From: Acinetobacter puyangensis
Lineage (GTDB): Bacteria; Pseudomonadota; Gammaproteobacteria; Pseudomonadales; Moraxellaceae
Direction of reading: 5' to 3'
NCBI RefSeq assembly: GCF_900096995.1
Contig: NZ_OANT01000012.1
Coordinates: 25,712 to 89,711 of the forward strand
DNA length: 64,000 nt
Position 1 is the first letter of the stretch. Every line of letters begins with the position of its first letter. A model generated the notes under the pieces. The model had not been told where the DNA came from, ran no database searches, and saw nothing but the letters and a program-made list of their open reading frames with translations. This document shows, piece by piece, positions 18,899 through 29,238 of this stretch. A program made the position numbers and the translations under genes.

Positions 18899-20107
18899 AT
18901 GAAAACCGTATCATGCATACTTTTCTCAGTTCTTTTTATCAATATTTCAAATACATATGCAGCCGCATTAGACCGATCAGGACAGTCTATTGCCACATTT
19001 TTACAAGCCGGCAATTATGCTGAAATTGGCATTTCTATCGTGAACCCTCATGTTTCTGGACAGCTTAAATCAGATTTCAATAAAGGTGGTTTGACTCAGG
19101 CAGCAAATATGGATACAGGTAATGTTGCACATGGTACACTTTTACCTTCTGCTACCCTAAAATTCCAGCTCAATGAGCATTTGTCATTAGGCCTTTTATA
19201 TGACCATCCATTTGGTGCAGATGCCAGTTATCCGATTAAACAATATCCAGCTTATACCCAAGATCAAGAAAGAACCGCAACTCAAGTCAGTATTCAAAGT
19301 CTGAGTAGCATCCTTGGCTACCAACCCGATATGCACTGGAATTTTTATGCTGGTCCAGTTTTACAGCTTGCTGAGGGACAGAATAAAACCCGTGGTGCAG
19401 GCTATAACTGGTTACGTTATGACATGAAAATTTCCGATACCGTAGAAGCCGGTTGGCTAGCAGGTTTTGCTTATACCATACCGGAAAAGGCAATTAAGAC
19501 CTCTTTAACCTATCGTTCTGAGATTCGACATAAAACTGACGTAACAGAATCGGTAAGTGCACTACATCCTATCAATGGTGTAATAGATTTTGGCATAGAC
19601 ACCCAACAAATCATCTTACGATCTCCACAAAGCATCAATTTGGAGCTACAAACGGGGATTCTACCCAAAACCATTGCCTATGCTAATTTGCGTTGGGTGG
19701 ACTGGTCTAAATTTGATGTTTCTCCACCTAAGCTATATCAAAGCACACAAGCATTACTAGGTAAAGGTATTGCACTAGTTGCCTATAAAGACGATCAATT
19801 TTCTGCAAATTTTGGTGTTGGTAGAAAAATCAATGATCAATGGTCTAGTTCTATTACACTTGGCTGGGATAGTGGTGCAGGTGACCCGATTACTACACTT
19901 GGCCCAACCAAGGGTTATTGGAGTCTGGGGCTTGCAAGCAAATTTAATCCATCATCAAAATATTCTATCGGTTTTGGTATCAAATATTTCTGGTTAGGTG
20001 ATGCCAAATCACAACCTGCTTCGGATTTTGCTACACAACGTTATGATGGTATTTTTAAAAATAATTACGCTTGGGGGTATGGGCTGAATTTTGGTTATCG
20101 ATTTTAA
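18899..20107 (+). CDS. FadL/OmpP1-type outer membrane protein
   Basis: A 402-residue outer-membrane beta barrel of the long-chain fatty acid/aromatic hydrocarbon transporter family, which passes hydrophobic substrates laterally through the outer membrane. A signal peptide ends near NTYAA (about residue 21). The mature N-terminus has the hatch-like DRSGQSIATFLQAGNYAEIG. Amphipathic strands include FQLNEHLSLGLLYDHPFGAD and YANLRWVDWSKFD, and the C-terminus ends in aromatic Phe (LNFGYRF), the BAM signal. AGGAAGG precedes the ATG. It follows the AraC gene by about 180 bp and may import products of the exported hydrolase. Confidence 0.85.
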   Translation: MKTVSCILFSVLFINISNTYAAALDRSGQSIATFLQAGNYAEIGISIVNPHVSGQLKSDFNKGGLTQAANMDTGNVAHGTLLPSATLKFQLNEHLSLGLLYDHPFGADASYPIKQYPAYTQDQERTATQVSIQSLSSILGYQPDMHWNFYAGPVLQLAEGQNKTRGAGYNWLRYDMKISDTVEAGWLAGFAYTIPEKAIKTSLTYRSEIRHKTDVTESVSALHPINGVIDFGIDTQQIILRSPQSINLELQTGILPKTIAYANLRWVDWSKFDVSPPKLYQSTQALLGKGIALVAYKDDQFSANFGVGRKINDQWSSSITLGWDSGAGDPITTLGPTKGYWSLGLASKFNPSSKYSIGFGIKYFWLGDAKSQPASDFATQRYDGIFKNNYAWGYGLNFGYRF

Positions 20108-20128
20108 TATTATCATCCCGATAAAAAA

Positions 20129-20156
20129 AGGAGAGGATATAATTTTATCCTCTCCT
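20129..20156. terminator. Bidirectional terminator, FadL-like / DUF475 genes
   Basis: An 11-bp perfect stem (AGGAGAGGATA with TATCCTCTCCT, 6-nt loop). Leftward it is followed by seven Ts, rightward by TCTATT. It is best for the DUF475 gene. Confidence 0.75.
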
Positions 20157-20179
20157 TCTATTGACACAATATGCGATAT

Positions 20180-21265
20180 TTATTGTTGTTGATGCTTGCG
20201 ATATGCAATCGATGAAATGACCGCCCAGACGATAAAGACGATACCAATCAAGCCTGTCACCACTTCCGGAACATGTAAACCAGTACCACTACCCAGCATA
20301 ATGATTGCCAATGCACCAATTGCATAATGTGCACCGTGCTCAAGATAAATATAGGCATCTAAAGTGCCTTTATCCACTAGATAAATGGTCATGGAACGCA
20401 CAAACATTGCACCAATTGCTAGACCCAACATGATGATCACTACATCATTGGTAATCGCAAAAGCACCAATCACGCCATCAAAGCTAAAGGAGGCATCCAG
20501 AACTTCCAGATAGATAAAACCCCCAATCCCGCCTTTCATCACAGTTTTGGCAACTTCGGCATTGCCCTGTGCTGCGGTCGGTTCATCACTGTCTTCATCA
20601 GCATTCTTTTGTGAGCCTTCCAGCAGATGTCCAAGTACTTGCACACCAACATAGACCACAATACCCCAGATTCCAGCCATGGTGACCACCAAACGATCTG
20701 TCTCGGCAACATTTGCAGCCATCACCAATAAAGCAATCAAGGCAATAAATACAGAAATTGCAGGAACACTACCAAAATGTGCCGAAGTTTTTTCCAGCCA
20801 TTTAAACCAGTGGGTATCTTTTTCATCATCAAACATAAAGTTCAAGAATACCAACAACAGGAACATACCACCAAATGCTGCAATTTCAGCATGATGTGCC
20901 ATTAATCTTTCGGAATACTGTTTAGGATCATTCAGTGCCAGCTTGGCCACTTCAATCATGCCCATATCTGCTGTTACAGCGACAATTAACAGTGGGAAAA
21001 TCAAACGCATGCCAAAAACTGCCACAAGGATCCCGACAGTTAAGAACAGCATTTTCCAGAATGGATCCCAGTTTTTAAGCACCGATGCATTCACAACTGC
21101 ATTATCAAACGATAATGATACTTCCATCACTGCCAGAATCGCTGTAATGGTCAGTGCTTTGAACATGGTCGATAGACCAGCATCTAAACCGTGGGTATAG
21201 CCCCAATATGCCGACAATCCCAGACATACGATGGTAAAGATGATTGAAAAACGAAAATGTTTCAT
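20180..21265 (-). CDS. DUF475 (TerC-related) integral membrane protein
   Basis: A 361-residue inner-membrane protein with about nine hydrophobic helices, matching the DUF475 family of the TerC/LysE-like membrane proteins. Conserved acidic-polar membrane motifs are visible: EVSLSFDNAVVNASVL near residue 48 and LDASFSFDGVIGAFAITND near 255. These paired SFDN/SFDG motifs are typical of TerC-type proteins linked to metal-ion export or tellurite resistance. The specific role of DUF475 is unknown. A charged acidic loop (KNADEDSDEPTAAQ) is probably cytoplasmic. The gene stands alone between two convergent or divergent neighbours. Confidence 0.82.
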   Translation of the reverse strand: MKHFRFSIIFTIVCLGLSAYWGYTHGLDAGLSTMFKALTITAILAVMEVSLSFDNAVVNASVLKNWDPFWKMLFLTVGILVAVFGMRLIFPLLIVAVTADMGMIEVAKLALNDPKQYSERLMAHHAEIAAFGGMFLLLVFLNFMFDDEKDTHWFKWLEKTSAHFGSVPAISVFIALIALLVMAANVAETDRLVVTMAGIWGIVVYVGVQVLGHLLEGSQKNADEDSDEPTAAQGNAEVAKTVMKGGIGGFIYLEVLDASFSFDGVIGAFAITNDVVIIMLGLAIGAMFVRSMTIYLVDKGTLDAYIYLEHGAHYAIGALAIIMLGSGTGLHVPEVVTGLIGIVFIVWAVISSIAYRKHQQQ

Positions 21266-21468
21266 TGCGTTTTAACCTATGAAGAATATATCAATTAAAT
21301 TTGTTTGCATGATACACGTCATACTTCATTCAATCTAATGATTTCAGTTTCATTGGTTATTCCCGCGACAGCTCTACAACAAAAATGATGCCATACAAGC
21401 GCCATACCGATAAAAATAAGAGATCAGCGTAAATCTGTGTAATGATGGATAAATACCTTTACTATTCA

Positions 21469-22164
21469 TTACACATTTGCCAACCAGTCCTTTAATAATT
21501 TCTCTGCCGCAACAACTAAGTCTTTACCATAACGCACATTCTCCTCACGTAATGCCACAACATCAATTTGGGCATGATGCAGTTCAGCACAATGCCCGAT
21601 CAGCCACTGTTCAAAGTGTGCCGGATTCAATTCCACATGAAATTGTAAAGCCAGTATTTTGCGTCCAATCGCAAAAGCCTGCTGTTTATAATAAATCGAA
21701 CTGGCGAGATGTCGTGCCTGATCAGGTAAATCAAAGGTATCACCATGCCAATGCAGCACATATACCCCATCCAGATATTTTAAGGGACTGGCAAAACCTG
21801 CATCACTTAAATTCAATCGACTAAAGCCAATTTCCTTATAGTGCCCACCAAAAACTTTTGCACCACATGCAGCAGCAATTAATTGTGCGCCCAGACAAAT
21901 TCCCAAAGTTGGAAGATCTTTGGCAATACGTTGCTTTAAACCCCCAATTTCATCCTGAAGATAAGGATAGGTATCTGTTTCATAGACACCAATTGGACCA
22001 CCTAAAACAATCAGAATGGCCGGATCAAGATAAATCTCTGTAGGAATATTCACACCGGAATGAAAATAACGAATTTCAAATCCCTGTTGTTGAAACACCT
22101 GATCAAAACTACCTAAATCTTCAAATGCCAAATGCTGAATGACATTGATATATTGTGTACTCAT
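21469..22164 (-). CDS. Class I glutamine amidotransferase-like protein
   Basis: A 231-residue stand-alone GATase1 domain, related to the glutaminase half of GMP synthase. The nucleophile cysteine lies in LGICLGAQLIAAACG and the His-Glu pair in LQFHVELNPAHFEQW. Such proteins often deamidate glutamine or gamma-glutamyl compounds; no synthetase partner is visible here. Its ATG overlaps the stop of the upstream methyltransferase by four bases (22161-22164), so the two are translationally coupled. Confidence 0.82.
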   Translation of the reverse strand: MSTQYINVIQHLAFEDLGSFDQVFQQQGFEIRYFHSGVNIPTEIYLDPAILIVLGGPIGVYETDTYPYLQDEIGGLKQRIAKDLPTLGICLGAQLIAAACGAKVFGGHYKEIGFSRLNLSDAGFASPLKYLDGVYVLHWHGDTFDLPDQARHLASSIYYKQQAFAIGRKILALQFHVELNPAHFEQWLIGHCAELHHAQIDVVALREENVRYGKDLVVAAEKLLKDWLANV

Positions 22165-22805
22165 TCTTGTTCTCCCCTGATTTCAAATCGTTGTGCCAAC
22201 CAGATGGTATGTCCGGCACAGTGTGCATCTTCTGCGACCCTATTGATCACTTCAAACCCATAACGATTAAGTAGTACTTCATATTCGTCCGGCGCCAGAC
22301 TGGCGTGATATAAAGCGTCGCCAAACATATCTCCAATTGCTTCACCATGCGAAGGTCCACTGGTGAACATCAATGCCGTACCTACCTTGGCATGTCTGGC
22401 AAAACGATCAAACATTTTTTCCTGATCAGCCGGTGTTAAATGAAAAAAACTGTCCCATGCCAGTATGCCATCAAATGTTTGATGTAATTCGATGCTTCGC
22501 ATATCCTGATGCAACCAGAGATGCTGCGGAAAATTTTGCTGTGCCATCTCAATCATACATTCGGCACTGTCTATGCCGGTAAGATGATGTCCTTGAGCAA
22601 TCAAATACGCGCCAAGAGTTGTTGCAGCACCACAGCCCAAATCAAGAATGCTAGCCTGTTCGGGCAACAAAGCAAGGAACTGATCTAACCAATCTTTTTC
22701 ATATAAAACTTTGCCACGCAATGCTGTCCATGCAGGGCCATGTTTACGATAAATCTCGATGATATTTTTCGCTAAATGTTCCTGATCGACTAAACCTTTT
22801 GACAT
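22161..22805 (-). CDS. Class I SAM-dependent methyltransferase
   Basis: A 214-residue Rossmann methyltransferase. Motif I is ILDLGCGAATTLGAYL, the acidic residue of motif II is in LTGIDSAECMIEMAQ, and LHQDMRSIEL and FDGILAWDSFFHL mark the SAM site and motif IV. The substrate is unknown. It is the first gene of a two-gene unit with the GATase-like protein; the pairing suggests a shared small-molecule substrate, but this is inference. Confidence 0.8.
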   Translation of the reverse strand: MSKGLVDQEHLAKNIIEIYRKHGPAWTALRGKVLYEKDWLDQFLALLPEQASILDLGCGAATTLGAYLIAQGHHLTGIDSAECMIEMAQQNFPQHLWLHQDMRSIELHQTFDGILAWDSFFHLTPADQEKMFDRFARHAKVGTALMFTSGPSHGEAIGDMFGDALYHASLAPDEYEVLLNRYGFEVINRVAEDAHCAGHTIWLAQRFEIRGEQE

Positions 22806-22963
22806 TGCTATTTATCCTTTGCTGATACTGAAACCATTCAGTTGATCACATGATGATACGATTAGACCTTCGCTTAAATATAGACGAAATCCCCCACAAT
22901 TACATCGATTTCTCGTATAATCGCTACTGCTAGCTATCTGCCCGCACAAGAGATTTTTTTAAT

Positions 22964-24490
22964 ATGACGACGATTATCAAACAAGATGATTTGATCACTT
23001 CGATCAAAGATGCCCTGCAATTTATTTCCTATTACCATCCGCAAGATTTTATTCAAGCGATGAGCCGTGCTTATGACCGTGAGCAAAATCAGGCGGCAAA
23101 AGATGCCATTGCACAAATCCTCATTAACTCTCGTATGTGTGCAGAGGGCCACCGCCCAATCTGTCAGGATACAGGTATTGTCAATGTTTTTCTCGAAGTT
23201 GGACTGGATGTAAAATTCGATTTAACCATGAGTCTGGACGATGCCGTCAATGAAGGTGTACGTCAGGGTTATCTGGAAAATTCCAATGTTCTGCGTGCTT
23301 CGGTTCTTGCTGATCCTGCATTTGGCCGTAAAAACACCAAAGACAATACCCCAGCGGTCATTCATTACAAACTTGTGCCGGGGAATAAAGTCGATATTAC
23401 CGTTGCAGCCAAAGGTGGCGGTTCAGAAAACAAGTCCAAACTTGCCATGCTTAATCCATCAGATTCGATTGTCGACTGGGTATTAAAAACTGTCCCAACC
23501 ATGGGTGCTGGCTGGTGTCCACCGGGTATGCTGGGTATCGGAATTGGCGGTACCGCAGAAAAAGCCATGATGCTTGCCAAAGAAGCATTAATGGAAGAAC
23601 TCGACATGGACGAATTACTCCGTCGTGGTCCACAAAACAAGATCGAAGAACTGCGTATCGAAATTTTTGAAAAAGTGAATGCACTGGGTATTGGCGCACA
23701 AGGTCTTGGTGGCTTGACCACAGTACTGGATATCAAAATCAAGGATTATCCTTGTCATGCAGCCGGTAAACCTGTCGGTATGATTCCAAACTGTGCAGCA
23801 ACACGCCATGCTCACTTCCAGTTAGACGGTTCAGGTGTTGCACATATTCAGGCACCAAAACTTGAAGATTATCCATCCGTGACTTGGGATGTTTCCAGCG
23901 CCAAACGTGTGAATTTAGACAGCATCACCCAAGAAGAAATGAACTCATGGCAACCGGGCGATACCTTATTGCTTAGCGGCACCATGTATACCGGCCGTGA
24001 TGCAGCGCATAAACGTATGGTCGATATGATTGATAAAGGTGAAGAATTACCCGTTGATCTTAAAGGTAAATTCATCTATTACGTCGGTCCGGTCGATCCG
24101 GTCGGTGATGAAGTTGTAGGCCCAGCCGGACCAACAACCGCCACACGTATGGATAAATTCACCCGTAAAGTCTTAGAACATACGGGCTTATTTGGCATGA
24201 TCGGTAAGGCAGATCGCGGTCCGACTGCGGTTGAAGCGATTAAGGACAATAAAGCCACTTATCTGATGGCCGTCGGTGGTGCAGCTTATCTGGTTTCTAA
24301 AGCAGTACGTGAAGCTGAAGTGGTGGCTTTTGCCGACCTTGGTATGGAAGCCATCTATAAATTTGTGGTAGAAGATATGCCTGTTTCTGTTGCAGTCGAT
24401 GTCAATGGTACTTCCATTCACGCCATTGCACCTAAAATCTGGCAAGAAAAAATCGCAAGAATTGCTGTGGTGGATGCAGCCTCGGTTTAA
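22964..24490 (+). CDS. fumA: Class I fumarate hydratase
   Basis: Iron-sulfur fumarase interconverting fumarate and malate in the TCA cycle. The 508-residue protein has the N-terminal Fe-S lyase domain and the C-terminal beta domain fused, as in E. coli FumA/FumB. Likely [4Fe-4S] cysteines lie in CQDTGIVNVF, GWCPPGMLGIG and NCAATRHAHF. C-terminal substrate residues are in GTMYTGRDAAHKRM and GPTTATRMDKFT. It is oxygen-sensitive by family. It is transcribed alone, away from the methyltransferase, with a clear terminator. A TATAAT-like -10 (CGTATAATCGC) lies about 45 bp upstream of the start. Confidence 0.93.
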   Translation: MTTIIKQDDLITSIKDALQFISYYHPQDFIQAMSRAYDREQNQAAKDAIAQILINSRMCAEGHRPICQDTGIVNVFLEVGLDVKFDLTMSLDDAVNEGVRQGYLENSNVLRASVLADPAFGRKNTKDNTPAVIHYKLVPGNKVDITVAAKGGGSENKSKLAMLNPSDSIVDWVLKTVPTMGAGWCPPGMLGIGIGGTAEKAMMLAKEALMEELDMDELLRRGPQNKIEELRIEIFEKVNALGIGAQGLGGLTTVLDIKIKDYPCHAAGKPVGMIPNCAATRHAHFQLDGSGVAHIQAPKLEDYPSVTWDVSSAKRVNLDSITQEEMNSWQPGDTLLLSGTMYTGRDAAHKRMVDMIDKGEELPVDLKGKFIYYVGPVDPVGDEVVGPAGPTTATRMDKFTRKVLEHTGLFGMIGKADRGPTAVEAIKDNKATYLMAVGGAAYLVSKAVREAEVVAFADLGMEAIYKFVVEDMPVSVAVDVNGTSIHAIAPKIWQEKIARIAVVDAASV

Positions 24491-24508
24491 GCCTGTTTTC
24501 TGGAAGAT

Positions 24509-24540
24509 AAAGCACAATTTCGATTGTGCTTTTCTTTTTA
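24509..24540 (+). terminator. fumA terminator
   Basis: Stem AAAGCACAAT with ATTGTGCTTT around a TTCG tetraloop, followed by TCTTTTTA. A strong intrinsic terminator. Confidence 0.88.
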
Positions 24541-24565
24541 TAGCGACTTGAATACGATAACCTTC

Positions 24566-25360
24566 CTACCAAGTCAGCGGATTCCATAATTTAAACGGCT
24601 TTTGCAAAACCGGTTGGGCTTTATCGGATAGTTGCGTTTTATTGACCGATCTTAATGTACTGCCATGAATACTTTCGGTTAAGTATGTATTTTGCACATC
24701 ATCATATTTGACAAAACTTAGACCGGGCGTTTTCAGTTGTGTGGTGCGTATTTCCTGTAAACCCTGTTTGGTCGGCATCTGCATAAAGGGTCCGACATGC
24801 AATAAGTTGAGTGCCGGATCAGGCGATCCTCTAAAGGCCTGTTCTTCATATTTCAGATAATAGGTCTTTCCTGCTTCTACAGAAAAATCGGCAACTTTAG
24901 GTTTTTGAAAATGTATGACGCCTAATGGTCGACTGGAGGTCAACCGATAACTTCCTGCCGGCAACTCCATCCAGTAATAATGATTATTCAATAAACTGGG
25001 AATGCGTTCGCCATTGAGAAAGAAATTGGGGGCAATGATTTCCTGTTGATTCCAACGACTATTCAACCGATAAAAATATACCACTGCCGAATGCGGATGC
25101 TGAATATTCATCGGCTGAAAAAGCTGTCCGGGCGTCTGGTTTACCCAGGCACCGACAGAAAATTTACCGACATGATATTGCTGCATCAAGCCGGGCTCCT
25201 TACGCATATCAACTGGTGCCAAAGTAGAATGATTGACAACTTTCTCTGTGACCGTATCTTTATTTTTAAACCAGCCCACCCATAGACTTTTTTGCTGATC
25301 ACCTGTTGTGGCACAGCCAGTAAATGCTGTACAGCAGATTAAAATCATTAAATAACGCAT
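24566..25360 (-). CDS. DUF2846-type lipoprotein
   Basis: A 264-residue lipoprotein. The signal peptide ends in the lipobox TAFTGC, with Cys near residue 16 of this start. The central part (FYRLNSRWNQQEI, then LPAGSYRLTSSR and FSVEAGKTYYLKYEEQ) has the beta-sandwich pattern of DUF2846 proteins. No enzymatic residues are apparent; an envelope-anchored structural role is likely. An in-frame TTG lies at 25372, but the ATG at 25360 with GAGGGA six bases upstream is the better start. It converges on fumA. Confidence 0.75.
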   Translation of the reverse strand: MRYLMILICCTAFTGCATTGDQQKSLWVGWFKNKDTVTEKVVNHSTLAPVDMRKEPGLMQQYHVGKFSVGAWVNQTPGQLFQPMNIQHPHSAVVYFYRLNSRWNQQEIIAPNFFLNGERIPSLLNNHYYWMELPAGSYRLTSSRPLGVIHFQKPKVADFSVEAGKTYYLKYEEQAFRGSPDPALNLLHVGPFMQMPTKQGLQEIRTTQLKTPGLSFVKYDDVQNTYLTESIHGSTLRSVNKTQLSDKAQPVLQKPFKLWNPLTW

Positions 25361-25454
25361 GATATCCCTCAAAGCGTTGCTATTTTTCTAGCGTATTTTT
25401 ATTCCCACAATCAATGTGGATTGGTATAGAGATTAACATTTCATTAATAATTTG

Positions 25455-25488
25455 CAAATAAAAAACGCATGAACGGATCATGCGTTTT
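25455..25488 (-). terminator. clpX terminator
   Basis: Stem AAAACGCATGA with TCATGCGTTTT and a 5-nt loop. Leftward it continues into TTTTTTATTT. It follows clpX. Confidence 0.85.
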
Positions 25489-25503
25489 CTTACTCAATCA
25501 ATA

Positions 25504-26817
25504 TTATGCGGATTGTTGATTATTTACAATTTTCAAATCTACATGTTTATCATCGTGTTGAGCATCCGTTTGTGGCAATCGCTCAGAACCTAGCAAAGGT
25601 GCAGCATGTTCGGTAATCACCTTTTCGGTAATGGTGACCTGACCAATATCTTTTTTGCTTGGTAAATCATACATGGTATCCAGCAAGATATTTTCCAGAA
25701 TCGAACGCAAACCACGTGCGCCAGTTTTACGTTCAAGTGCTTTTTTTGCCACTGCACGTAATGCTCCGGGTTCAAAGACCAGATCAACATCTTCCATTTC
25801 AAACAAATATTGATACTGACGAGTCAAGGCATTTTTCGGTTCAGTTAAAATCTGTACCAATGCCTCTTCATCCAGCTCTTCCAATGTGGCAATCACAGGT
25901 AACCGACCGATAAACTCCGGAATCAAGCCAAACTTAATCAAATCTCCCGGTTCAACTTCACGGAATAACTCACCCAATTTCTTGGCTTCATCTTTATTTT
26001 TTACTTCCGCAGTAAACCCGATTCCACCTTTTTCATGGCGTTGCTGTACAATTTTTTCCAGACCGGAAAATGCACCACCACAAATAAACAAAATATTTGA
26101 CGTATCGACCTGAATAAATTCCTGTTGCGGATGTTTACGACCACCTTGTGGCGGAATCGATGCGACGGTACCTTCAATCATTTTCAACAATGCTTGTTGT
26201 ACGCCCTCACCTGACACATCACGGGTAATGGATGGATTTTCTGACTTTCGGGTAATCTTATCAATTTCATCAATGTAGATAATGCCTTTTTGTGCCTTAT
26301 CAACATCGTAATCGGCTTTTTGTAAAAGCTTCTGTACAATATTTTCTACATCCTCACCCACATAACCTGCTTCGGTTAAAGTGGTGGCATCCGCCATGGC
26401 AAAAGGGACATCCAGCAAGCGTGCCAGTGTTTGTGCAAGTAAGGTCTTACCAGAACCTGTTGGTCCAATCAGCAGAATATTACTTTTCGCCAATTCAATG
26501 TCATCTTTGGATTTTGAGCCATGCGCAAGTTTTAATCGCTTATAATGGTTATATACAGCGACAGATAAGGTTTTTTTAGCCCAGTCTTGACCAATCACAT
26601 ACTGATCCAGTGCCTCACGAATTTCATGTGGCTTTGGTAATGGACGTGCTGCCCAATCACCGGATTCGACTTGTTGGCTGGTTTGTACCAGGTCTAAACA
26701 GACATCGACACATTCATTACAGATATATGCATCTTCACCAGCAATCAGCTTACCGACCTCAGATTGAGTTTTTCCGCAAAAAGAACAACATTTCTGTCCT
26801 TTGGTTGGTTCGGACAT
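25504..26817 (-). CDS. clpX: ATP-dependent Clp protease ATP-binding subunit ClpX
   Basis: AAA+ unfoldase that feeds substrates into ClpP. Its 437 residues start with the C4 zinc-binding domain (CCSFCG near residue 10 and CNECVDVC near 34). The AAA+ core has Walker A GPTGSGKT (about 117-125), Walker [11 protein letters not shown], and the ClpP-docking IGF loop as GGIGFTAEV. The ring pore loop is GYVGEDVE and sensor 2 is in [11 protein letters not shown]. It follows clpP by about 30 bp and shares its transcript. Confidence 0.96.
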   Translation of the reverse strand: MSEPTKGQKCCSFCGKTQSEVGKLIAGEDAYICNECVDVCLDLVQTSQQVESGDWAARPLPKPHEIREALDQYVIGQDWAKKTLSVAVYNHYKRLKLAHGSKSKDDIELAKSNILLIGPTGSGKTLLAQTLARLLDVPFAMADATTLTEAGYVGEDVENIVQKLLQKADYDVDKAQKGIIYIDEIDKITRKSENPSITRDVSGEGVQQALLKMIEGTVASIPPQGGRKHPQQEFIQVDTSNILFICGGAFSGLEKIVQQRHEKGGIGFTAEVKNKDEAKKLGELFREVEPGDLIKFGLIPEFIGRLPVIATLEELDEEALVQILTEPKNALTRQYQYLFEMEDVDLVFEPGALRAVAKKALERKTGARGLRSILENILLDTMYDLPSKKDIGQVTITEKVITEHAAPLLGSERLPQTDAQHDDKHVDLKIVNNQQSA

Positions 26818-26847
26818 AGATACTCCAAATCTTGATAATTGTTGGGT

Positions 26848-27453
26848 TTATGGACGTTTTGATAAAACGTGATCCACAAGACCATATTCTTTGGCAGCTT
26901 GTGCAGTCAGGAAGTTATCACGATCGGTGTCTCTTGCCACCGTTTCATAATCCTGACCACTATGTTGCGCCATTAATCGGTTTAATCGTTCTTTGATAAA
27001 CAAAATTTCACGCGCATGAATTTCGATATCAGATGCCTGTCCACGGAATCCACCCAACGGTTGATGAATCATTACTCGGGCATTTTCCAGACAGTAACGC
27101 TTGCCCGGTGCACCTGCATTTAACAGAAAAGCACCCATTGACGCAGCTTGTCCCATACAATAAGTGACAACATCCGGCTTGATAAATTGCATGGTATCAT
27201 AAATCGCCATACCTGCCGTCACGGAACCGCCCGGTGAATTAATATAAACGTGAATATCTTTATCTGGATTTTCTGCTTCCAGAAACAACATTTGCGCAAC
27301 AATCAAATTTGCCATGTTGTCTTCAACTTCACCGCTGAGAAAAATGACTCGCTCGCGCAATAAACGAGAGAAGATATCGAATGAACGCTCGCCACGAGAA
27401 GATTGCTCAACAACGACCGGGACCAAAGCATTTTGAATTTCTGGAATAAACAT
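26848..27453 (-). CDS. clpP: ATP-dependent Clp protease proteolytic subunit ClpP
   Basis: Serine peptidase forming the tetradecameric chamber used by ClpX. The 201-residue length is standard. The triad is seen as the serine in [14 protein letters not shown] (near residue 100), the histidine in [13 protein letters not shown] and the aspartate in the [17 protein letters not shown] segment (here [13 protein letters not shown]). The start is the ATG at 27453. It is preceded by about 200 bp containing the tig terminator and its own promoter, and followed by clpX. Confidence 0.96.
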   Translation of the reverse strand: MFIPEIQNALVPVVVEQSSRGERSFDIFSRLLRERVIFLSGEVEDNMANLIVAQMLFLEAENPDKDIHVYINSPGGSVTAGMAIYDTMQFIKPDVVTYCMGQAASMGAFLLNAGAPGKRYCLENARVMIHQPLGGFRGQASDIEIHAREILFIKERLNRLMAQHSGQDYETVARDTDRDNFLTAQAAKEYGLVDHVLSKRP

Positions 27454-27612
27454 GCGTGTATTATTTCCTTAGAATTTTTAACAGATGACTGCAAGAGTCA
27501 ATCAAACCACATCCGGCTAATTAGTCTTGCAATATAACTTTGAATAGATTGATCAGCAAGCATAGAACAACAATATTGATGAAAAAACATGATATGTAGC
27601 ATTTTCTCAACA

Positions 27613-27640
27613 ATAAAAAAAAGGTGCAATTGCTGCACCT
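27613..27640 (-). terminator. tig terminator
   Basis: Stem AGGTGCA with TGCACCT around ATTGC. Leftward it runs into TTTTTTTTATTG. It separates tig from clpP. Confidence 0.85.
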
Positions 27641-27658
27641 CCTTTTTGCAACGCAGAA

Positions 27659-28993
27659 TTAACCTTGTTGACGTGCTTGCTGCTCTTTCAATAAATCTTG
27701 ATAAGTTACTTCTTTCTCAACCACTTTTGCAGCATTAAGAATATGATCAACGACTTGGTCTTCAAGTACAACGGCTTCGATTTGCGCACGTTGTTGCTTG
27801 TCGTTACTGAAGTATTCAATGACTTCTTGCGGATCTTCATAAGAAGAGGCCATATCTTCAATATACGCTTTTACACGTTCTTGATCTGCTTCAAGTTTCG
27901 CATCTTGCAATACTTTAGACACCAGCACACCCAGTTTCACTGATTGTTCAGCTTTTTCCTTGAACAATTCATCCGGTAATATGCTTGAATCAAATGCTTT
28001 TGCACCTTGCGCACCAAACTGTTGTGTGAACTGTTGTACCATTTGTTGACGTTGACGATCAATTTCCTGAGCAACCATGGTATTTGGCACTTCAATCTCA
28101 TTGGCAGCCACAAGTGCATCAAATGCAGCCTGTTTCACTTGATTGCGCAGACCATTTTTCACTTCACGTTCCATATTTTTGCGAACGTCAGCTTTTAATT
28201 TCTCTACGCCATCTTCTTCTGAAACACCAAAGATTTGCAAGAATTCTGCATCAATTTCAGGCAATTGAGATTTTTCAACTTTTTTAACAGTGATTTTAAA
28301 TTGCGCTTGTTTACCTGCAAGATTCTCGGCTTGATAATCTTCTGGGAAAGTCACATCAATTACTTTCTCTTCGCCTTTTTTCATGCCGATAATGCCGTCT
28401 TCAAAGCCCGGAATCATACGACCAGAACCTAAGACAAGACTAAAGTCCTGCGCAGAACCGCCTTCAAAACGTTCACCGTCAATTGAACCTTCAAAATCGA
28501 AAGTCACTTGCATGTCTTTTTTCGCCATGCCTTTGGTTTCTACCCAGGTTTGACGCTGTTTTTGCAGGTTTTCAAGCATGACATCAACATCAGCATCTGT
28601 GATCGCTGTCGTTTGACGTTCAATTTCAAGATCGCCAAAGCCTTTTACATCAACTTCAGGATAGATCTCAACAGTTGCCTCATATTGTAAAGCATCATCT
28701 TTATTTTCAACTTTTTCAATATTTGGCATACCAACAGCATTGATCTTTTCTTGCTGAATGGCTTCAAAAACTGTATCACGAATAATATCGTTGACCACTT
28801 CCTGATAGATACCTGCACCATATTCACGGCGCACAACGTTCAATGGTACTTTACCAGGACGGAAGCCATTGATCTTTACAGTTTTGGCAGTGCGTTTTAA
28901 ACGAGCTTCAAATTGCTCATTAATACGGCTCGTCGGTACAGACACATTTAAACGACGGGCAACGCCCGAAACCGCTTCAGTCGTTACTTGCAT
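27659..28993 (-). CDS. tig: Trigger factor
   Basis: Ribosome-bound chaperone and peptidyl-prolyl isomerase. Of 444 residues, about 1-115 form the ribosome-binding domain with its signature loop GFRPGKVP near residue 44. The FKBP-like PPIase domain (about 150-245) contains [17 protein letters not shown] and [20 protein letters not shown]. The remaining helical C-terminal arms end in KEQQARQQG. It lies directly upstream of clpP-clpX, the standard bacterial order. Confidence 0.95.
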   Translation of the reverse strand: MQVTTEAVSGVARRLNVSVPTSRINEQFEARLKRTAKTVKINGFRPGKVPLNVVRREYGAGIYQEVVNDIIRDTVFEAIQQEKINAVGMPNIEKVENKDDALQYEATVEIYPEVDVKGFGDLEIERQTTAITDADVDVMLENLQKQRQTWVETKGMAKKDMQVTFDFEGSIDGERFEGGSAQDFSLVLGSGRMIPGFEDGIIGMKKGEEKVIDVTFPEDYQAENLAGKQAQFKITVKKVEKSQLPEIDAEFLQIFGVSEEDGVEKLKADVRKNMEREVKNGLRNQVKQAAFDALVAANEIEVPNTMVAQEIDRQRQQMVQQFTQQFGAQGAKAFDSSILPDELFKEKAEQSVKLGVLVSKVLQDAKLEADQERVKAYIEDMASSYEDPQEVIEYFSNDKQQRAQIEAVVLEDQVVDHILNAAKVVEKEVTYQDLLKEQQARQQG

Positions 28994-29165
28994 GGCTTCC
29001 TCTATATATGTTCAAAAAGTGAGTATTAATAAAAAAGTGCCACATTATATGCCAACATTGCAAGATATACAAAACTTGCTTAAATTTCCTTGAAAAAATT
29101 TTACTTACAAGACCTTTTTGTAAATTTAAAGCTATTTTTTGATGAGTTTTTATTGCAAATGAAAA

Positions 29166-29186
29166 AGTTTATCATTATTATTGCTT
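29166..29186 (+). promoter_or_regulatory. Putative Fur box before the CirA-like receptor
   Basis: On the reverse strand the site reads as hexamers AATAAT, AATGAT, AAACTT, close to the repeated GATAAT-type Fur units. It lies about 55-75 bp before the receptor start, in an AT-rich promoter region. The match is by eye and imperfect. Confidence 0.5.
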
Positions 29187-29238
29187 CTTTATTTTATTTA
29201 TCTTTTTTAATAACTGGCCAGTTGGCTTGGGAATCTGT

